Assembly: GCA_017853835.1 (NCBI GenBank) | Contig: JAFMIU010000016.1 | Location: forward strand, 1 to 51,680 | DNA: 51,680 nt | Direction of reading: 5' to 3' | From: Pirellulales bacterium | GTDB taxonomy: Bacteria > Planctomycetota > Planctomycetia > Pirellulales > UBA1268 | Shown: positions 26,425 to 34,538 of the stretch, one piece after another | Layout of the letters: each line of letters begins with the position of its first letter | How positions within the stretch are numbered: the stretch's first letter is position 1 | Notes under the pieces: model-generated | Databases searched by the model: none | The model's input: only the letters and a program-made list of their open reading frames with translations | Told to the model about the DNA's origin: nothing | Program-made: the position numbers and the translations under genes

Positions 26425-28094
26425 ACGCCATGAACCGTGTCGCCCACTGCCTCTCCATTCCCGTCATCGCCATCGCCTTGCTCGTGCCGGCCCTGGCGGC
26501 CGAGCCCGCTTCGCCCGGTGATCTCATCCGTCAGGCGAAGCGGATCGCGATCCTCGGCGATTCGATCACCCAGGATGGCCGGTGGGTGGGCGATCTCGCG
26601 GCATGGATGGAGGAACAGGGCATCACCGCCGAGGTGATCGACGTCGGGCTGTCGAGCGAAACGGTCTCGGGGCTCACCGAAGAAGGGCACGCCAAAGGAA
26701 AATTCCCGCGGCCGTGCGTGTTTGACCGGCTTGATGCAGTGCTGCGGGTGACGAAGCCGGATCTCGTGCTTGCGATGTATGGCATGAACTGTGGCATCTA
26801 CCAGCCCCTCGATGCCGCCCGGTTTGCCAGCTTCAAGGACGGGATCGACCGGCTTCACGACACGGTGGAGCAGGCCGGGGCACGGATCATCCACCTGACG
26901 CCCCCGATCTATGACAAGCAACCAGACAACCAGGGCCCGGCGGGCGAGGCCGATTACGACGCCGTCCTCACGGCCTATTCCGACTGGCTGTTGACCAGGC
27001 GGGCCGACGGCTGGTCGGTGATCGACGTGCATGGCCCCATGAGGGCGGCCCTGGAGCGGAAGCGCAGCGTCGATCCACACGCCACGTTCACCCCCGACTG
27101 CATCCACCCAAACGACGATGGCCATTGGGCGATCTGCCGCGCCGTGATCGCCGGCTTCGGGGATACGAAGGCCGCTGATGATCCCAACCTGCCCACCACG
27201 CTGGCGCCGTTCCTGCCAGAGGCCTTCTCCCGCATGAAAGTCCTTCGCGATGCCTATCGTGAAGCTGCCGGCCATGCCCGCCCTGGCACCCCCAAGGGCC
27301 GGTCGATCAGTGAGGCTGAGAACGAGGCCCGTAGGCTCACCGAGTCGCTCCGCACGCGACGTCTTCAGCTCCGAGGCACCACGCATCCCAGCGGGGAGTG
27401 GCGCATGGCGATTGAGTGGCCCCGCCCGAAGGTGATCGATCCAGGCCCGGCCCCGGAGCATCCCGCCCCGATTCCATCCGACGCCGTCGTGCTCTTCGAC
27501 GGCACGACCATGTCGGCCTGGGACAACGGCGAGAACTGGCCCGTCGCCAACGGCGTGGTGACGATCGGCAAGGGCCAGATCGTGTCGAAGGACGCCTTCG
27601 GCGACTGCCAGGTTCATGTCGAGTTTCGCACACCATCGCCCGCGTCCGGCAAGGGCCAGGGGCGCGGCAACTCGGGGATCTTTCTGATGGGTCGCTACGA
27701 GATACAGGTGCTCGACTCGTATGAAGACGGCACCGATGGCCCGCTCACGTATCCCGACGGACAATGCGGGGCGGTCTACAAGCAGCAGCCTCCCGCAGTG
27801 AACGCCTGCCGCAAGCCGGGTGACTGGCAGACCTACGACATCCTGTTCACCCGGCCTCGGTTCACCGACGGCCGACTCGACGCCCCGGGCCGCGTGAGCG
27901 TGGTCCACAACGGCGTCGCAATCCACTCCGACACCGTGATCCTCGGCGACACCTTCTGGCATCAGCCTCCGGCCTACGAGCCGCACGCCGATGCCCTGCC
28001 GCTGGCGATCCAGGATCACGGCAATCCGGTGCAGTTTCGTTCGATCTGGGTGCGGCCCTTCGCGCCGGTGACGCCGCGACCGATCGCCCGATGA
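26421..28094 (+). CDS. Fusion of SGNH/GDSL hydrolase and DUF1080 (3-keto-disaccharide hydrolase-like) domains
   Basis: The protein has 557 residues. The GTG at 26421 overlaps the preceding stop; an ATG at 26430 is the alternative start. After a signal peptide, an SGNH esterase domain fills about 35-250: the catalytic Ser is in AILGDSITQDGRW, the Asn block in AMYGMNCGIY, and the Asp-x-x-His pair in TPDCIHPNDDGHW. A linker with a helical stretch leads to a DUF1080 domain (about 350-555) with VVLFDGTTMSAWDNGENWPV, GNSGIFLMGRYEIQVLDSYE and PLAIQDHGNPVQFRSIWVRP. DUF1080 is often linked to sugar processing in planctomycetes. The fusion suggests deacylation plus glycan cleavage outside the cytoplasm. 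It ends the operon. Confidence 0.85.
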   Translation: MNAMNRVAHCLSIPVIAIALLVPALAAEPASPGDLIRQAKRIAILGDSITQDGRWVGDLAAWMEEQGITAEVIDVGLSSETVSGLTEEGHAKGKFPRPCVFDRLDAVLRVTKPDLVLAMYGMNCGIYQPLDAARFASFKDGIDRLHDTVEQAGARIIHLTPPIYDKQPDNQGPAGEADYDAVLTAYSDWLLTRRADGWSVIDVHGPMRAALERKRSVDPHATFTPDCIHPNDDGHWAICRAVIAGFGDTKAADDPNLPTTLAPFLPEAFSRMKVLRDAYREAAGHARPGTPKGRSISEAENEARRLTESLRTRRLQLRGTTHPSGEWRMAIEWPRPKVIDPGPAPEHPAPIPSDAVVLFDGTTMSAWDNGENWPVANGVVTIGKGQIVSKDAFGDCQVHVEFRTPSPASGKGQGRGNSGIFLMGRYEIQVLDSYEDGTDGPLTYPDGQCGAVYKQQPPAVNACRKPGDWQTYDILFTRPRFTDGRLDAPGRVSVVHNGVAIHSDTVILGDTFWHQPPAYEPHADALPLAIQDHGNPVQFRSIWVRPFAPVTPRPIAR

Positions 28095-28110
28095 CCTGAC
28101 GATCGGTCGC
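28076..28110 (+). terminator. Long perfect hairpin at the end of the propeller operon
   Basis: GCGACCGATCG (28076-28086) pairs over 11 bp with CGATCGGTCGC (28100-28110). The stop codon of the fusion gene (28092-28094) lies in the loop. There is no T-run, so it may end transcription weakly or protect the 3' end of the message. The convergent gene ends at 28124. Confidence 0.45.
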
Positions 28111-28123
28111 GAGGCACCAGCGG

Positions 28124-30064
28124 CTATCGCTGCAGGAACGCCGCTTCGAGAATCGCACTGGCGGCGATCGATGCCAGCGTCGGTTCGCTCGCGGCGTCGG
28201 CGGTGGTGTCGACGGCCGGATCGCGCTTCCGCCATCCAGCGGCCAGCCACCCGTCGTGACGGGCATCGAGCTGCTCGATCGGCAGAGGACCAGCCTTCTC
28301 GAGCTCGCCAGGAAGTTTCAGCGGCTCGACATCGACGACGTCCTTGAAGACCTTGTTGAACCGCTTCTGGAGGATGCGACGCAGCGAGGTCTGCGACATC
28401 GACAGCTTTTCGCCGCCCCCCGGAACGAATCCTGGCGGATAGATCTGCACGTCTCCATCACGAACGAGACGGATCCCGGGGGTGCCGGGCTCGATGCGGT
28501 AGGTCGCCCAGATGTTCATCCCATCGAACTCACGGTCGCCCGACGTGTAGTGGGTGCCTCGCACGGTCAGCTTCACGCGACCGTCGTCAACGTCGAGCTC
28601 GACCGGACGTCGCTTCGCGAAGGTGATCGACCATGGCGGCTGATCGGCGTCGTTCTCGAGTTCGGCCGGCACCTTCATGTTGTTTTTCTTGAGCTGTTCC
28701 TCCACGAACTGCTGCGTGATCGTGCGTCCGCCAAGCGTGATCTCGGCGGAGTTGTTGACCATCGACTCGTGCACCCGGGCCGACAGCACCGCGTCGGGAT
28801 CGACGACGGGAGGATCGGTGAAGGCCGCGATCTGGTCGGCGAGCGACTTGCGGGCGGTGACGTGCAGTCGTGAATCGGTGGTGCCGATCCGCATCAGTTC
28901 CGGATACCACCCCCGTTCGATCAGCGGCTTGCGGAACCTGGTCTGATAATCGCGGGAGGCCTTGGCAATCGGGCCTGCCGTCTGGCTCTCGAACTGCTCG
29001 CGCACCTTCGCCCGCGCCCGCGTTTCGGCGATCGCTTCGGCCTTGGGCTTCATCTGCGAGACCTTCTTGCTGGCCATGCGACGAATGAACTGCTTGGCAA
29101 ACTTGCTCTTCACGCCGATGCCGGTCGTCTGGGTGTCGGTCGAGGCGCTGGCCTCCACCGGCTGGGCGACGATTCGCTGATCATCGATCGTGATCCGCTT
29201 GCGGGCATCGACCTTCGTCGTGCCGAGGGTGCAGACGGTGACCGGCCCCTTGCCTCCCATTGTCTCGGAAATGTTGGTGGCATCGAGTGACAGGTCGACC
29301 ACGGCGCGGTCGGACGATGGAACGAAATCGAGCCAGACGAGCCCCGACGTGTGGCCGGTGCCCCGCACCCGTGTGCCGAGGACAACGTCGTTGATCGTGG
29401 TCGCCTCGTCGATGGCACGGTTCACGCCACTGGCCAAAAGAGTCTCGTCGACCTCGAGAAACAGGTTTGGCCGGCTCACGGCGTCACGCACCTGCGACAC
29501 CGTCGCCGGTGCCTGGCCCGAGTCGGCGAGTCGGGCGAGCAACGGACCGACCGGATCAAGCGATTCGGGAGTGCCGCTGGCCGCACCGGCTGCAACGGCC
29601 GCCGAGAGCTTCTCGAGACGCTGCTGGTAGAGCTCGGCTGCCTGCGGGCTGGTGGCTGATTCAGCCACCTCGAGGTAGCTGGCAACGGCGCGCCGCACGG
29701 CGGCAAACTGCGGCATTTCGAGGCCGTTCTCACCGGCATCGAGTTTCTCGAAGAGCCGTCGAAGGGTTGCCGTGTCGGCGTTGCCACCGCTGGCTGCCTG
29801 ATGCGTGAGGGCCTTCCAGTCGAGGTAGTTCCGCCAATCGGCGCCGCTGGCACTCCGGGAAAGGAGCCGATCGAGCGGACCCATCGCCTCGCGTACCTTC
29901 GCCGCCGCGGCGCTCACCTGCGATTCCGCCACGGGCCGGAAGGCCTCCCCCTCGCCAAGTGGCTTGGCAGCGAGGCTTGCCAGATCGGCGGCAGGCAGAC
30001 GTCCGGCGGCAAGCACGACGACGCTGGCCAGAAACAGGGAAACCGGAAAGGTGCGCGGCATCAT
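28124..30064 (-). CDS. Large secreted protein of unknown function
   Basis: The protein has 646 residues and opens with MM, so the start is 30064 or 30061. A signal peptide (VSLFLASVVVLAAGRLPAAD) is clear. The N-terminal third is helical (AAAAKVREAMGPLDRLLSRS). The central part is beta-rich, with VVLGTRVRGTGHTSGLVWLD and VDLSLDATNISETMGGKG. A Lys/Arg-rich helical piece follows (FIRRMASKKVSQMKPKAEAI), then a second beta section with VKLTVRGTHYTSGDREFDGM and YRIEPGTPGIRLVRDGDVQI. I know of no named domain. The layout is that of a periplasmic or outer-surface planctomycete protein. It converges with the propeller operon, and its start faces the CAP-like gene. Confidence 0.7.
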   Translation of the reverse strand: MMPRTFPVSLFLASVVVLAAGRLPAADLASLAAKPLGEGEAFRPVAESQVSAAAAKVREAMGPLDRLLSRSASGADWRNYLDWKALTHQAASGGNADTATLRRLFEKLDAGENGLEMPQFAAVRRAVASYLEVAESATSPQAAELYQQRLEKLSAAVAAGAASGTPESLDPVGPLLARLADSGQAPATVSQVRDAVSRPNLFLEVDETLLASGVNRAIDEATTINDVVLGTRVRGTGHTSGLVWLDFVPSSDRAVVDLSLDATNISETMGGKGPVTVCTLGTTKVDARKRITIDDQRIVAQPVEASASTDTQTTGIGVKSKFAKQFIRRMASKKVSQMKPKAEAIAETRARAKVREQFESQTAGPIAKASRDYQTRFRKPLIERGWYPELMRIGTTDSRLHVTARKSLADQIAAFTDPPVVDPDAVLSARVHESMVNNSAEITLGGRTITQQFVEEQLKKNNMKVPAELENDADQPPWSITFAKRRPVELDVDDGRVKLTVRGTHYTSGDREFDGMNIWATYRIEPGTPGIRLVRDGDVQIYPPGFVPGGGEKLSMSQTSLRRILQKRFNKVFKDVVDVEPLKLPGELEKAGPLPIEQLDARHDGWLAAGWRKRDPAVDTTADAASEPTLASIAASAILEAAFLQR

Positions 30065-30315
30065 GCGGCAAGGATCCTCGAGGGCAAGGGGTGGCCGCCA
30101 CAGGGCGGCCCGGTGCGACGGAGTCTATCCCGAGCCGTGCCACCACCTCCATGCCAAACCCCGCCAAACCACTTTGCCTGAAAAAGAGGCTCTTTCACAC
30201 GGTTTCGCCGTTCATGGTTGCCGAAATCCGCGCCCCCGTGCTTGAATCCTGGTCCCCCCTGCGGCCACCCGTCCCACCCCGGCCGCCTTCGCCCCCCCTG
30301 CTTGTGAGGTGTTCC

Positions 30316-31173
30316 ATGTGCCATTGGGCGCTCCATCGCGGCCTCGTTCCCGCTGCCCTGTGCCTCCTGACCGGTGTGGTCATGGCTGCATCTTCACGCG
30401 AATCGATGCGGACGGCTGCCACACTGCCCCGCATCGACGACTACGCCGCTGCCTGCGCCGCCGCCGAGCATGCCGGAGCGATGCTTCTCGTATCGATCGA
30501 ACCGATGGCCGACGACACCTCCGACCTCGTCGGCAGCCGCTTGGCACGCGCCGACGTGCAGGAGCAGTTTGCCTCATCCGGCAGCCCCTGGGTGGTGTGC
30601 CGCCTCGGGATCGACGACGCCGCAGCCCTCGTGAACGATCCGTCCCTGCGGGAGATGCGGCACGGCCCCGGCGTCTTCGTGGTGGACTACGCCCACGCAG
30701 CCTGGAAGGGCCGAATCGTGTCGGTGCTGCCCCGAACGGCGGGCACCTATTACCGCTTCGAACCCCATCATCTGGACGAACTGGCCGCGCTGCCCGAAGG
30801 CTCCCTCACCCAACGATCGATGGTCCTGGCGGTGCGGCTTCACAACGAACATCCCCGGAGCACCGAGGGGTTCTGCGATCCGCTGCTCGGCGCGGAGGCG
30901 GAATCACACTCGGCCCACCAGGCCCGCATTCAGAAGCAGGGCCATCATGACTGGGCAATCCGTTCGCAGCGGCTTGGCGGACCCGCAGCAGAGGTGTGCG
31001 CGGAGAGTTGGGAGCACCAGGATCTCCTCGATTCGTGCGTCGACTGCGTGCACAGTTGGCGGCATTCTCCCGGCCACTGGCAGGCCGTGGGATCATCCCA
31101 TGCCGCCTACGGCTACGACATCCGCCGCGGAGGCAACGGCGTGTGGTATGCCACGGGCATCTTCCGCGACTGA
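30316..31173 (+). CDS. Secreted protein with thioredoxin-like N-terminus and CAP-like C-terminus
   Basis: The protein has 285 residues from the ATG at 30316, which starts a signal peptide (LVPAALCLLTGVVMAAS). Residues about 40-140 resemble a thioredoxin-like fold (AAAEHAGAMLLVSI, then GPGVFVVDYAHAAWKGRIVS) but have no CxxC, so redox activity is unlikely. From about 175 it looks like a CAP/SCP domain: HSAHQARIQKQGHHDWAI, then VCAESWEHQDLLDSCVDCVH and SWRHSPGHWQAV, ending YDIRRGGNGVWYATGIFRD. SPGHW plus the aligned His residues are typical of CAP domains. The extra cysteines could form disulfides. Assignment of both domains is by eye. Confidence 0.6.
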   Translation: MCHWALHRGLVPAALCLLTGVVMAASSRESMRTAATLPRIDDYAAACAAAEHAGAMLLVSIEPMADDTSDLVGSRLARADVQEQFASSGSPWVVCRLGIDDAAALVNDPSLREMRHGPGVFVVDYAHAAWKGRIVSVLPRTAGTYYRFEPHHLDELAALPEGSLTQRSMVLAVRLHNEHPRSTEGFCDPLLGAEAESHSAHQARIQKQGHHDWAIRSQRLGGPAAEVCAESWEHQDLLDSCVDCVHSWRHSPGHWQAVGSSHAAYGYDIRRGGNGVWYATGIFRD

Positions 31174-31185
31174 CGCCTCCACGAC

Positions 31186-31518
31186 TCAGCGGCTCGGCGG
31201 CTCCCTGACGGCATCGTCGATCGCGGTCGAGACGGGAAGCACGAAGATCTTGCCGTCGCCCATCCTGCCCGTCCGCGCGGCGGAGGCGATCCTCGCCACG
31301 ACGTCGTCGACCGACTGGTCGTCGATCCACAACTGGATCTCCACCTTCGGCAGGAAGGCGAGCGCGTAGTCGCTCTCGCCGTAGGCGTCGAGATAGCTCT
31401 TCTGACGACCGAAGCCCTTCACTTCCCGCACGGTGCAGGCCTCGATCGACATGCCGGCAATCGCCTCGAGCACCCGCTCGGCCAGAAACGGCTTCACGAT
31501 CGCGATGACTTCCTTCAC
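31186..31518 (-). CDS. glnB: PII-family nitrogen regulatory protein
   Basis: The protein has 110 residues from a GTG at 31518 (VKEVIAIVKPFLAERVLEAI). This start gives the standard PII length, whereas the longer frame to 31608 adds an unrelated stretch. PII trimers bind ATP/ADP and 2-oxoglutarate and regulate nitrogen uptake and metabolism. The T-loop motif GFGRQKSYLDAYGESDY keeps Tyr51, the residue uridylylated in enterobacteria. The C-terminal ATP site RTGRMGDGKIFVLPV is intact. The T-loop differs from the usual KGHTEIYRGAEY pattern, so partner choice may differ. No amt or glnA gene is beside it; a ferredoxin gene lies upstream on the same strand. Confidence 0.9.
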   Translation of the reverse strand: MKEVIAIVKPFLAERVLEAIAGMSIEACTVREVKGFGRQKSYLDAYGESDYALAFLPKVEIQLWIDDQSVDDVVARIASAARTGRMGDGKIFVLPVSTAIDDAVREPPSR

Positions 31519-31638
31519 GGTACGCAGGCTCCGTCGGCACCAGGATGAACGAGCCGCGTCGTGACGGTCGCCCATTCCCGAGAACATGCTCCCCGAGAAC
31601 CGCTCCACGCGACACCAGGCTTCGCCGACGACGACCGC

Positions 31639-31986
31639 TCAGCTGAAGAAGTTTTCGCCGTAGAGGTTCATCGGGGGCTGCGTGGTCACGGTGATGTCAC
31701 CAGTGACACGGGTCTGGCAGGCCAGTCGCATCTGCGATTCGTTGCCGATGTAGGCGAGCGAAACGGCCAGCCGGGCGGATTCCATGATCCCCTTCCGGCT
31801 GCAGTTCTCCATGCCCTTCGTGACGAGCACGCGGCAGGCACCGCACTGGCCGAAGCCATGGCAGTTGGCCACTTTGTGGATACCGGGATACAGCGACACC
31901 CCGGCCCGAATCGCTTCCTTCCGGAGATTCGCTCCGGCCGGAACCTGGATTTCCTTCTTTTCGTTCGTGAACGTGATGGTGGGCAT
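31639..31986 (-). CDS. 2Fe-2S ferredoxin, adrenodoxin/ISC-like spacing
   Basis: The protein has 115 residues. The cluster ligands are Cys42, Cys48, Cys51 and Cys90 (NCHGFGQCGACRVLV and MRLACQT). The C-x5-C-x2-C-x38-C spacing resembles the adrenodoxin/ISC ferredoxins more than the plant type (C-x4-C). It carries electrons in the cytoplasm. Cys62 is an extra cysteine. The redox partner is not visible: neither ferredoxin reductase nor isc genes are adjacent. It is 120 bp upstream of the PII gene on the same strand; shared transcription is possible. Confidence 0.88.
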   Translation of the reverse strand: MPTITFTNEKKEIQVPAGANLRKEAIRAGVSLYPGIHKVANCHGFGQCGACRVLVTKGMENCSRKGIMESARLAVSLAYIGNESQMRLACQTRVTGDITVTTQPPMNLYGENFFS

Positions 31987-32078
31987 GGGAAACTCTCGAT
32001 GGCCTGCGGGGATTTCGCCGATACTGTAGCCATCCTTCCCACAACCTCCAAACCAGGATCGGCAATCAGGGCACAGCC

Positions 32079-32339
32079 ATGGCGGAACTGACCAAGTACC
32101 AGCAGTCGATCGTCAAGAACTACTATGCCAATCTCGACACCGCCCTCCTGCAGCGTCTCGGGGAACAGGTGACCGACCTGTACCTGGCGGAAGGCAAGAA
32201 ACGGGACAAACTTTGGACGAGCATCGCCACCTCCCTGTCCAAACTTGGCGTGGCGGCCTCACGGATCGATCACCTCCGGGAGTCGGATGACGCCCGAAAG
32301 CTTGCCGCCCTCCTGCAGGAACTCCTCGCGAAGGATTGA
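32079..32339 (+). CDS. Small helical hypothetical protein, 86 aa
   Basis: The ATG at 32079 opens MAELTKYQQSIVKNYYANLD. The protein appears all-helical, with repeated Leu and charged residues (ALLQRLGEQVTDLYLAEGKK, then DHLRESDDARKLAALLQELL). It has no signal or membrane segment and no named domain. A small-protein role as an adaptor is possible but unsupported. It sits 85 bp before thyX on the same strand and is divergent from the ferredoxin gene. I think similar proteins occur in other planctomycetes but cannot check. Confidence 0.65.
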   Translation: MAELTKYQQSIVKNYYANLDTALLQRLGEQVTDLYLAEGKKRDKLWTSIATSLSKLGVAASRIDHLRESDDARKLAALLQELLAKD

Positions 32340-32423
32340 CTGCCCGGGATTGGCGGCCGCGGATTGACCCGACTGGCGTGCTGCACCATTCTGTGAGGCT
32401 TCTCGCCCTGCAGGATCGATGCC

Positions 32424-33350
32424 ATGACCGCCCCAGACACCCCGACCGACTCCGACCATGCCGCTGCCGCGGAGGCTCTCCGCTGGAAGAAGTTCCCGGT
32501 GCTCGACGACGGCTTCGTGGCGCTGGTCGATGTGATGGGCAACGACGGGTCGGTGGTGCAGGCCGCGCGGGTGAGCTATGGCGAAGGCACCCGAAAGGTG
32601 AGCGACGATCGACAGCTCATCCGCTACCTGATGCGGCATGCCCACACGACGCCATTCGAGATGGCGGAACTCAAGTTTGTCGTCAGGGTTCCGATGGACT
32701 GCTGGCGTCAGTGGATCCGTCATCGCACGGCCAGCGTCAATGAATACTCGACCCGCTATTCGCTGGCGATCGACTCCATGCAGGCCACCTCCACCGGCGA
32801 ATGGCGAAGCCAGGCCACCTCGAACCGCCAGGGATCGGGTGGCCTGATGTCGTCGGAGGCCGGCTCCCAGCTCACGCAGTCTGAACATGAGCTGCAGGAG
32901 ATGTCGCGACGGATCTACGAGGAGCGTCTCGGGGCGGGCGTCGCCCGCGAGCAGGCCCGCAAAGACCTTCCCCTCTCGACCTACACCGAGGCCTACTGGA
33001 AGATCAACCTCCACAATCTGCTCCACTTTCTCGCCCTGCGAATGGATTCGCACGCGCAGCTCGAGATCCGCCGCTACGCCGAAACCATCGGACACCAGAT
33101 CGTGGCACCTCTCTTCCCGCTCGTGTGGGAGGCATTTCTCGACTACCGCGTCGAGTCGATGCGTCTGACGCGGCTCGACCGGGAGGTGATCGGACGGCTC
33201 GTCACCCAAACCGGAGGCCGCCTGCCTGCGTCGGAAGAGGCTTTCCTGGCCGCTCAGGACGGCTCATGGGCCAGCATCGCCCGATGCCGTGAACGGGACG
33301 AATGTCTCGAGAAGCTCGTGTCGCTCGGCCTTGTCGCCCGCCCTGCATGA
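32424..33350 (+). CDS. thyX: Flavin-dependent thymidylate synthase
   Basis: The protein has 308 residues from the ATG at 32424, with AGGA upstream. It makes dTMP from dUMP with methylenetetrahydrofolate, FAD and NADPH. The ThyX motif RHRxxSxNExSxRY is present at residues 99-112 (RHRTASVNEYSTRY). Other family segments are LIRYLMRHAHTTPFEMAEL, DLPLSTYTEAYWKINLHNLL and LRMDSHAQLEIRRYAETI. It is longer than many ThyX proteins (about 210-250) because of an insert around 118-145 and a longer C-terminus. It stands 21 bp before the CaMKII-AD gene. I saw no thyA in the window. Confidence 0.95.
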   Translation: MTAPDTPTDSDHAAAAEALRWKKFPVLDDGFVALVDVMGNDGSVVQAARVSYGEGTRKVSDDRQLIRYLMRHAHTTPFEMAELKFVVRVPMDCWRQWIRHRTASVNEYSTRYSLAIDSMQATSTGEWRSQATSNRQGSGGLMSSEAGSQLTQSEHELQEMSRRIYEERLGAGVAREQARKDLPLSTYTEAYWKINLHNLLHFLALRMDSHAQLEIRRYAETIGHQIVAPLFPLVWEAFLDYRVESMRLTRLDREVIGRLVTQTGGRLPASEEAFLAAQDGSWASIARCRERDECLEKLVSLGLVARPA

Positions 33351-33371
33351 CCCTCCCGAAAGGAACCCTGG

Positions 33372-33773
33372 ATGTCCTCGCCTGCTGAAGAAGTTCTCGC
33401 CGCCACCCGTCGGCTCCTCGACGCTGTCGCCGCGGCCGACTGGAAGACCTATCAAACCCTCGTCGCCGACGACATCACCTGTTTCGAGCCCGAGGCGAAG
33501 GGCCAGCTCGTCGAAGGCCTTCCCTTTCACAAGTTCTATTTCGATCTTGCGGGTGAACGGGCGAAGGCCTCGCCGCATGTCACGACCACGCTCGCATCGC
33601 CCGTCGTAAAGATGCTCGGCGACGACGTAGCCGTCGTGGCATACGTGCGGCTCGTCCAGAAGCTCGATGCGTCCGGCAGCCCCATCGTGTCGTGCGGGGA
33701 GGAAACCCGCGTGTGGGTGCGGACTCGCGACGGCTGGAAGCACGTGCACTTCCACCGCAGCGTGCCCGGCTGA
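33372..33773 (+). CDS. Stand-alone CaMKII association-domain (SnoaL/NTF2-fold) protein
   Basis: The protein has 133 residues from the ATG at 33372. It matches the association domain of calcium/calmodulin-dependent kinase II closely in pattern: LLDAVAAADWKTYQTLVADD, DITCFEPEAKGQLVEGLPFH, KFYFDL, then VVAYVRLVQKLDASG and the closing ETRVWVRTRDGWKHVHFHRS. In animals this domain assembles the kinase into rings; bacteria carry it as a free protein of uncertain role. No kinase is attached or nearby. The gene lies 21 bp after thyX, so they probably share a transcript, although a functional link is not obvious. Confidence 0.88.
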   Translation: MSSPAEEVLAATRRLLDAVAAADWKTYQTLVADDITCFEPEAKGQLVEGLPFHKFYFDLAGERAKASPHVTTTLASPVVKMLGDDVAVVAYVRLVQKLDASGSPIVSCGEETRVWVRTRDGWKHVHFHRSVPG

Positions 33774-33818
33774 TTCCAGACGGCAGCATGCCGCTTCACG
33801 TGACCAGGCTTCGTCGCG

Positions 33819-34538
33819 CTACGGCGTGAAGCCCGCATACCGCGCCTCGAGCGCCGGGCACCGGGCCAGTTCCCGTCGCACATGACGGTCGAGGCCCGGT
33901 TCGAGCGCAATGGCGGCGTATCCCTCGCCCACGGCGCCGTGCCGCATGAATCGGAAGCTGCCCCCTCCATACCGGCGGCCCTTCGAGCACTCACTCGCCT
34001 GCATCGACTGAAAGGACGACGCGTTCACCGCCTCCGTAACCTGCCGATCGGTCGCCGCCACCCCGAGAAACTCGGCAAGCCGCCGGACTTCCGGCTGCGG
34101 CACGGCATGGAGGTCTTCGTAGGCAATCACCAGAAGGTCGTGACAGCGGCCGAGGTAGGAGGCGGCATGACGCACCACGGCCGCCGCACCGTGCCGACCA
34201 TCGGTGACGACGTCGCGGAGCGTCACCGTCCGGCCGTGTTCTCCCGTGAGGTAGTGGTAGTAGGAGTAGAGCGTGTCCCAGGGATTGCGAAGCACGAGCA
34301 CCACCCGATCGAATGATCGCTGCCACGGATCGTGTGTCTTCCACACTGGTGGCATCGACGAAAAGTGCCGACGGGCATCGGGGCGTCCGATCTCGGGAAC
34401 GATGTCGTGGATGCTGTGGAAATCGACCGCTTCGATTTCCGGCGCCACCTGATTGAACAGGTTGGCGATCAGGAACCTCACCCAGGTGCTTCCCGCTTTC
34501 GGAAACGACGCCACGACGATCCCTGGGATGGCGTTCAC
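33819..34538 (-). CDS. PAPS-dependent sulfotransferase
   Basis: The protein has 239 residues. The 5'-phosphosulfate loop is SFPKAGSTWVRFL (from residue 11), and the 3'-phosphate site is VVLVLRNPWDTLYSYYHYL. It transfers sulfate from PAPS to an unknown acceptor. The start is GTG at 34538 overlapping the moeA TGA (GTGA), so it is translationally coupled as the last gene of a minus-strand operon (ABM monooxygenase, pabA, moeA, sulfotransferase). The PAPS would come from CysC (7805-8482). The coupling to moeA looks genomic rather than metabolic. Confidence 0.85.
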   Translation of the reverse strand: MNAIPGIVVASFPKAGSTWVRFLIANLFNQVAPEIEAVDFHSIHDIVPEIGRPDARRHFSSMPPVWKTHDPWQRSFDRVVLVLRNPWDTLYSYYHYLTGEHGRTVTLRDVVTDGRHGAAAVVRHAASYLGRCHDLLVIAYEDLHAVPQPEVRRLAEFLGVAATDRQVTEAVNASSFQSMQASECSKGRRYGGGSFRFMRHGAVGEGYAAIALEPGLDRHVRRELARCPALEARYAGFTP

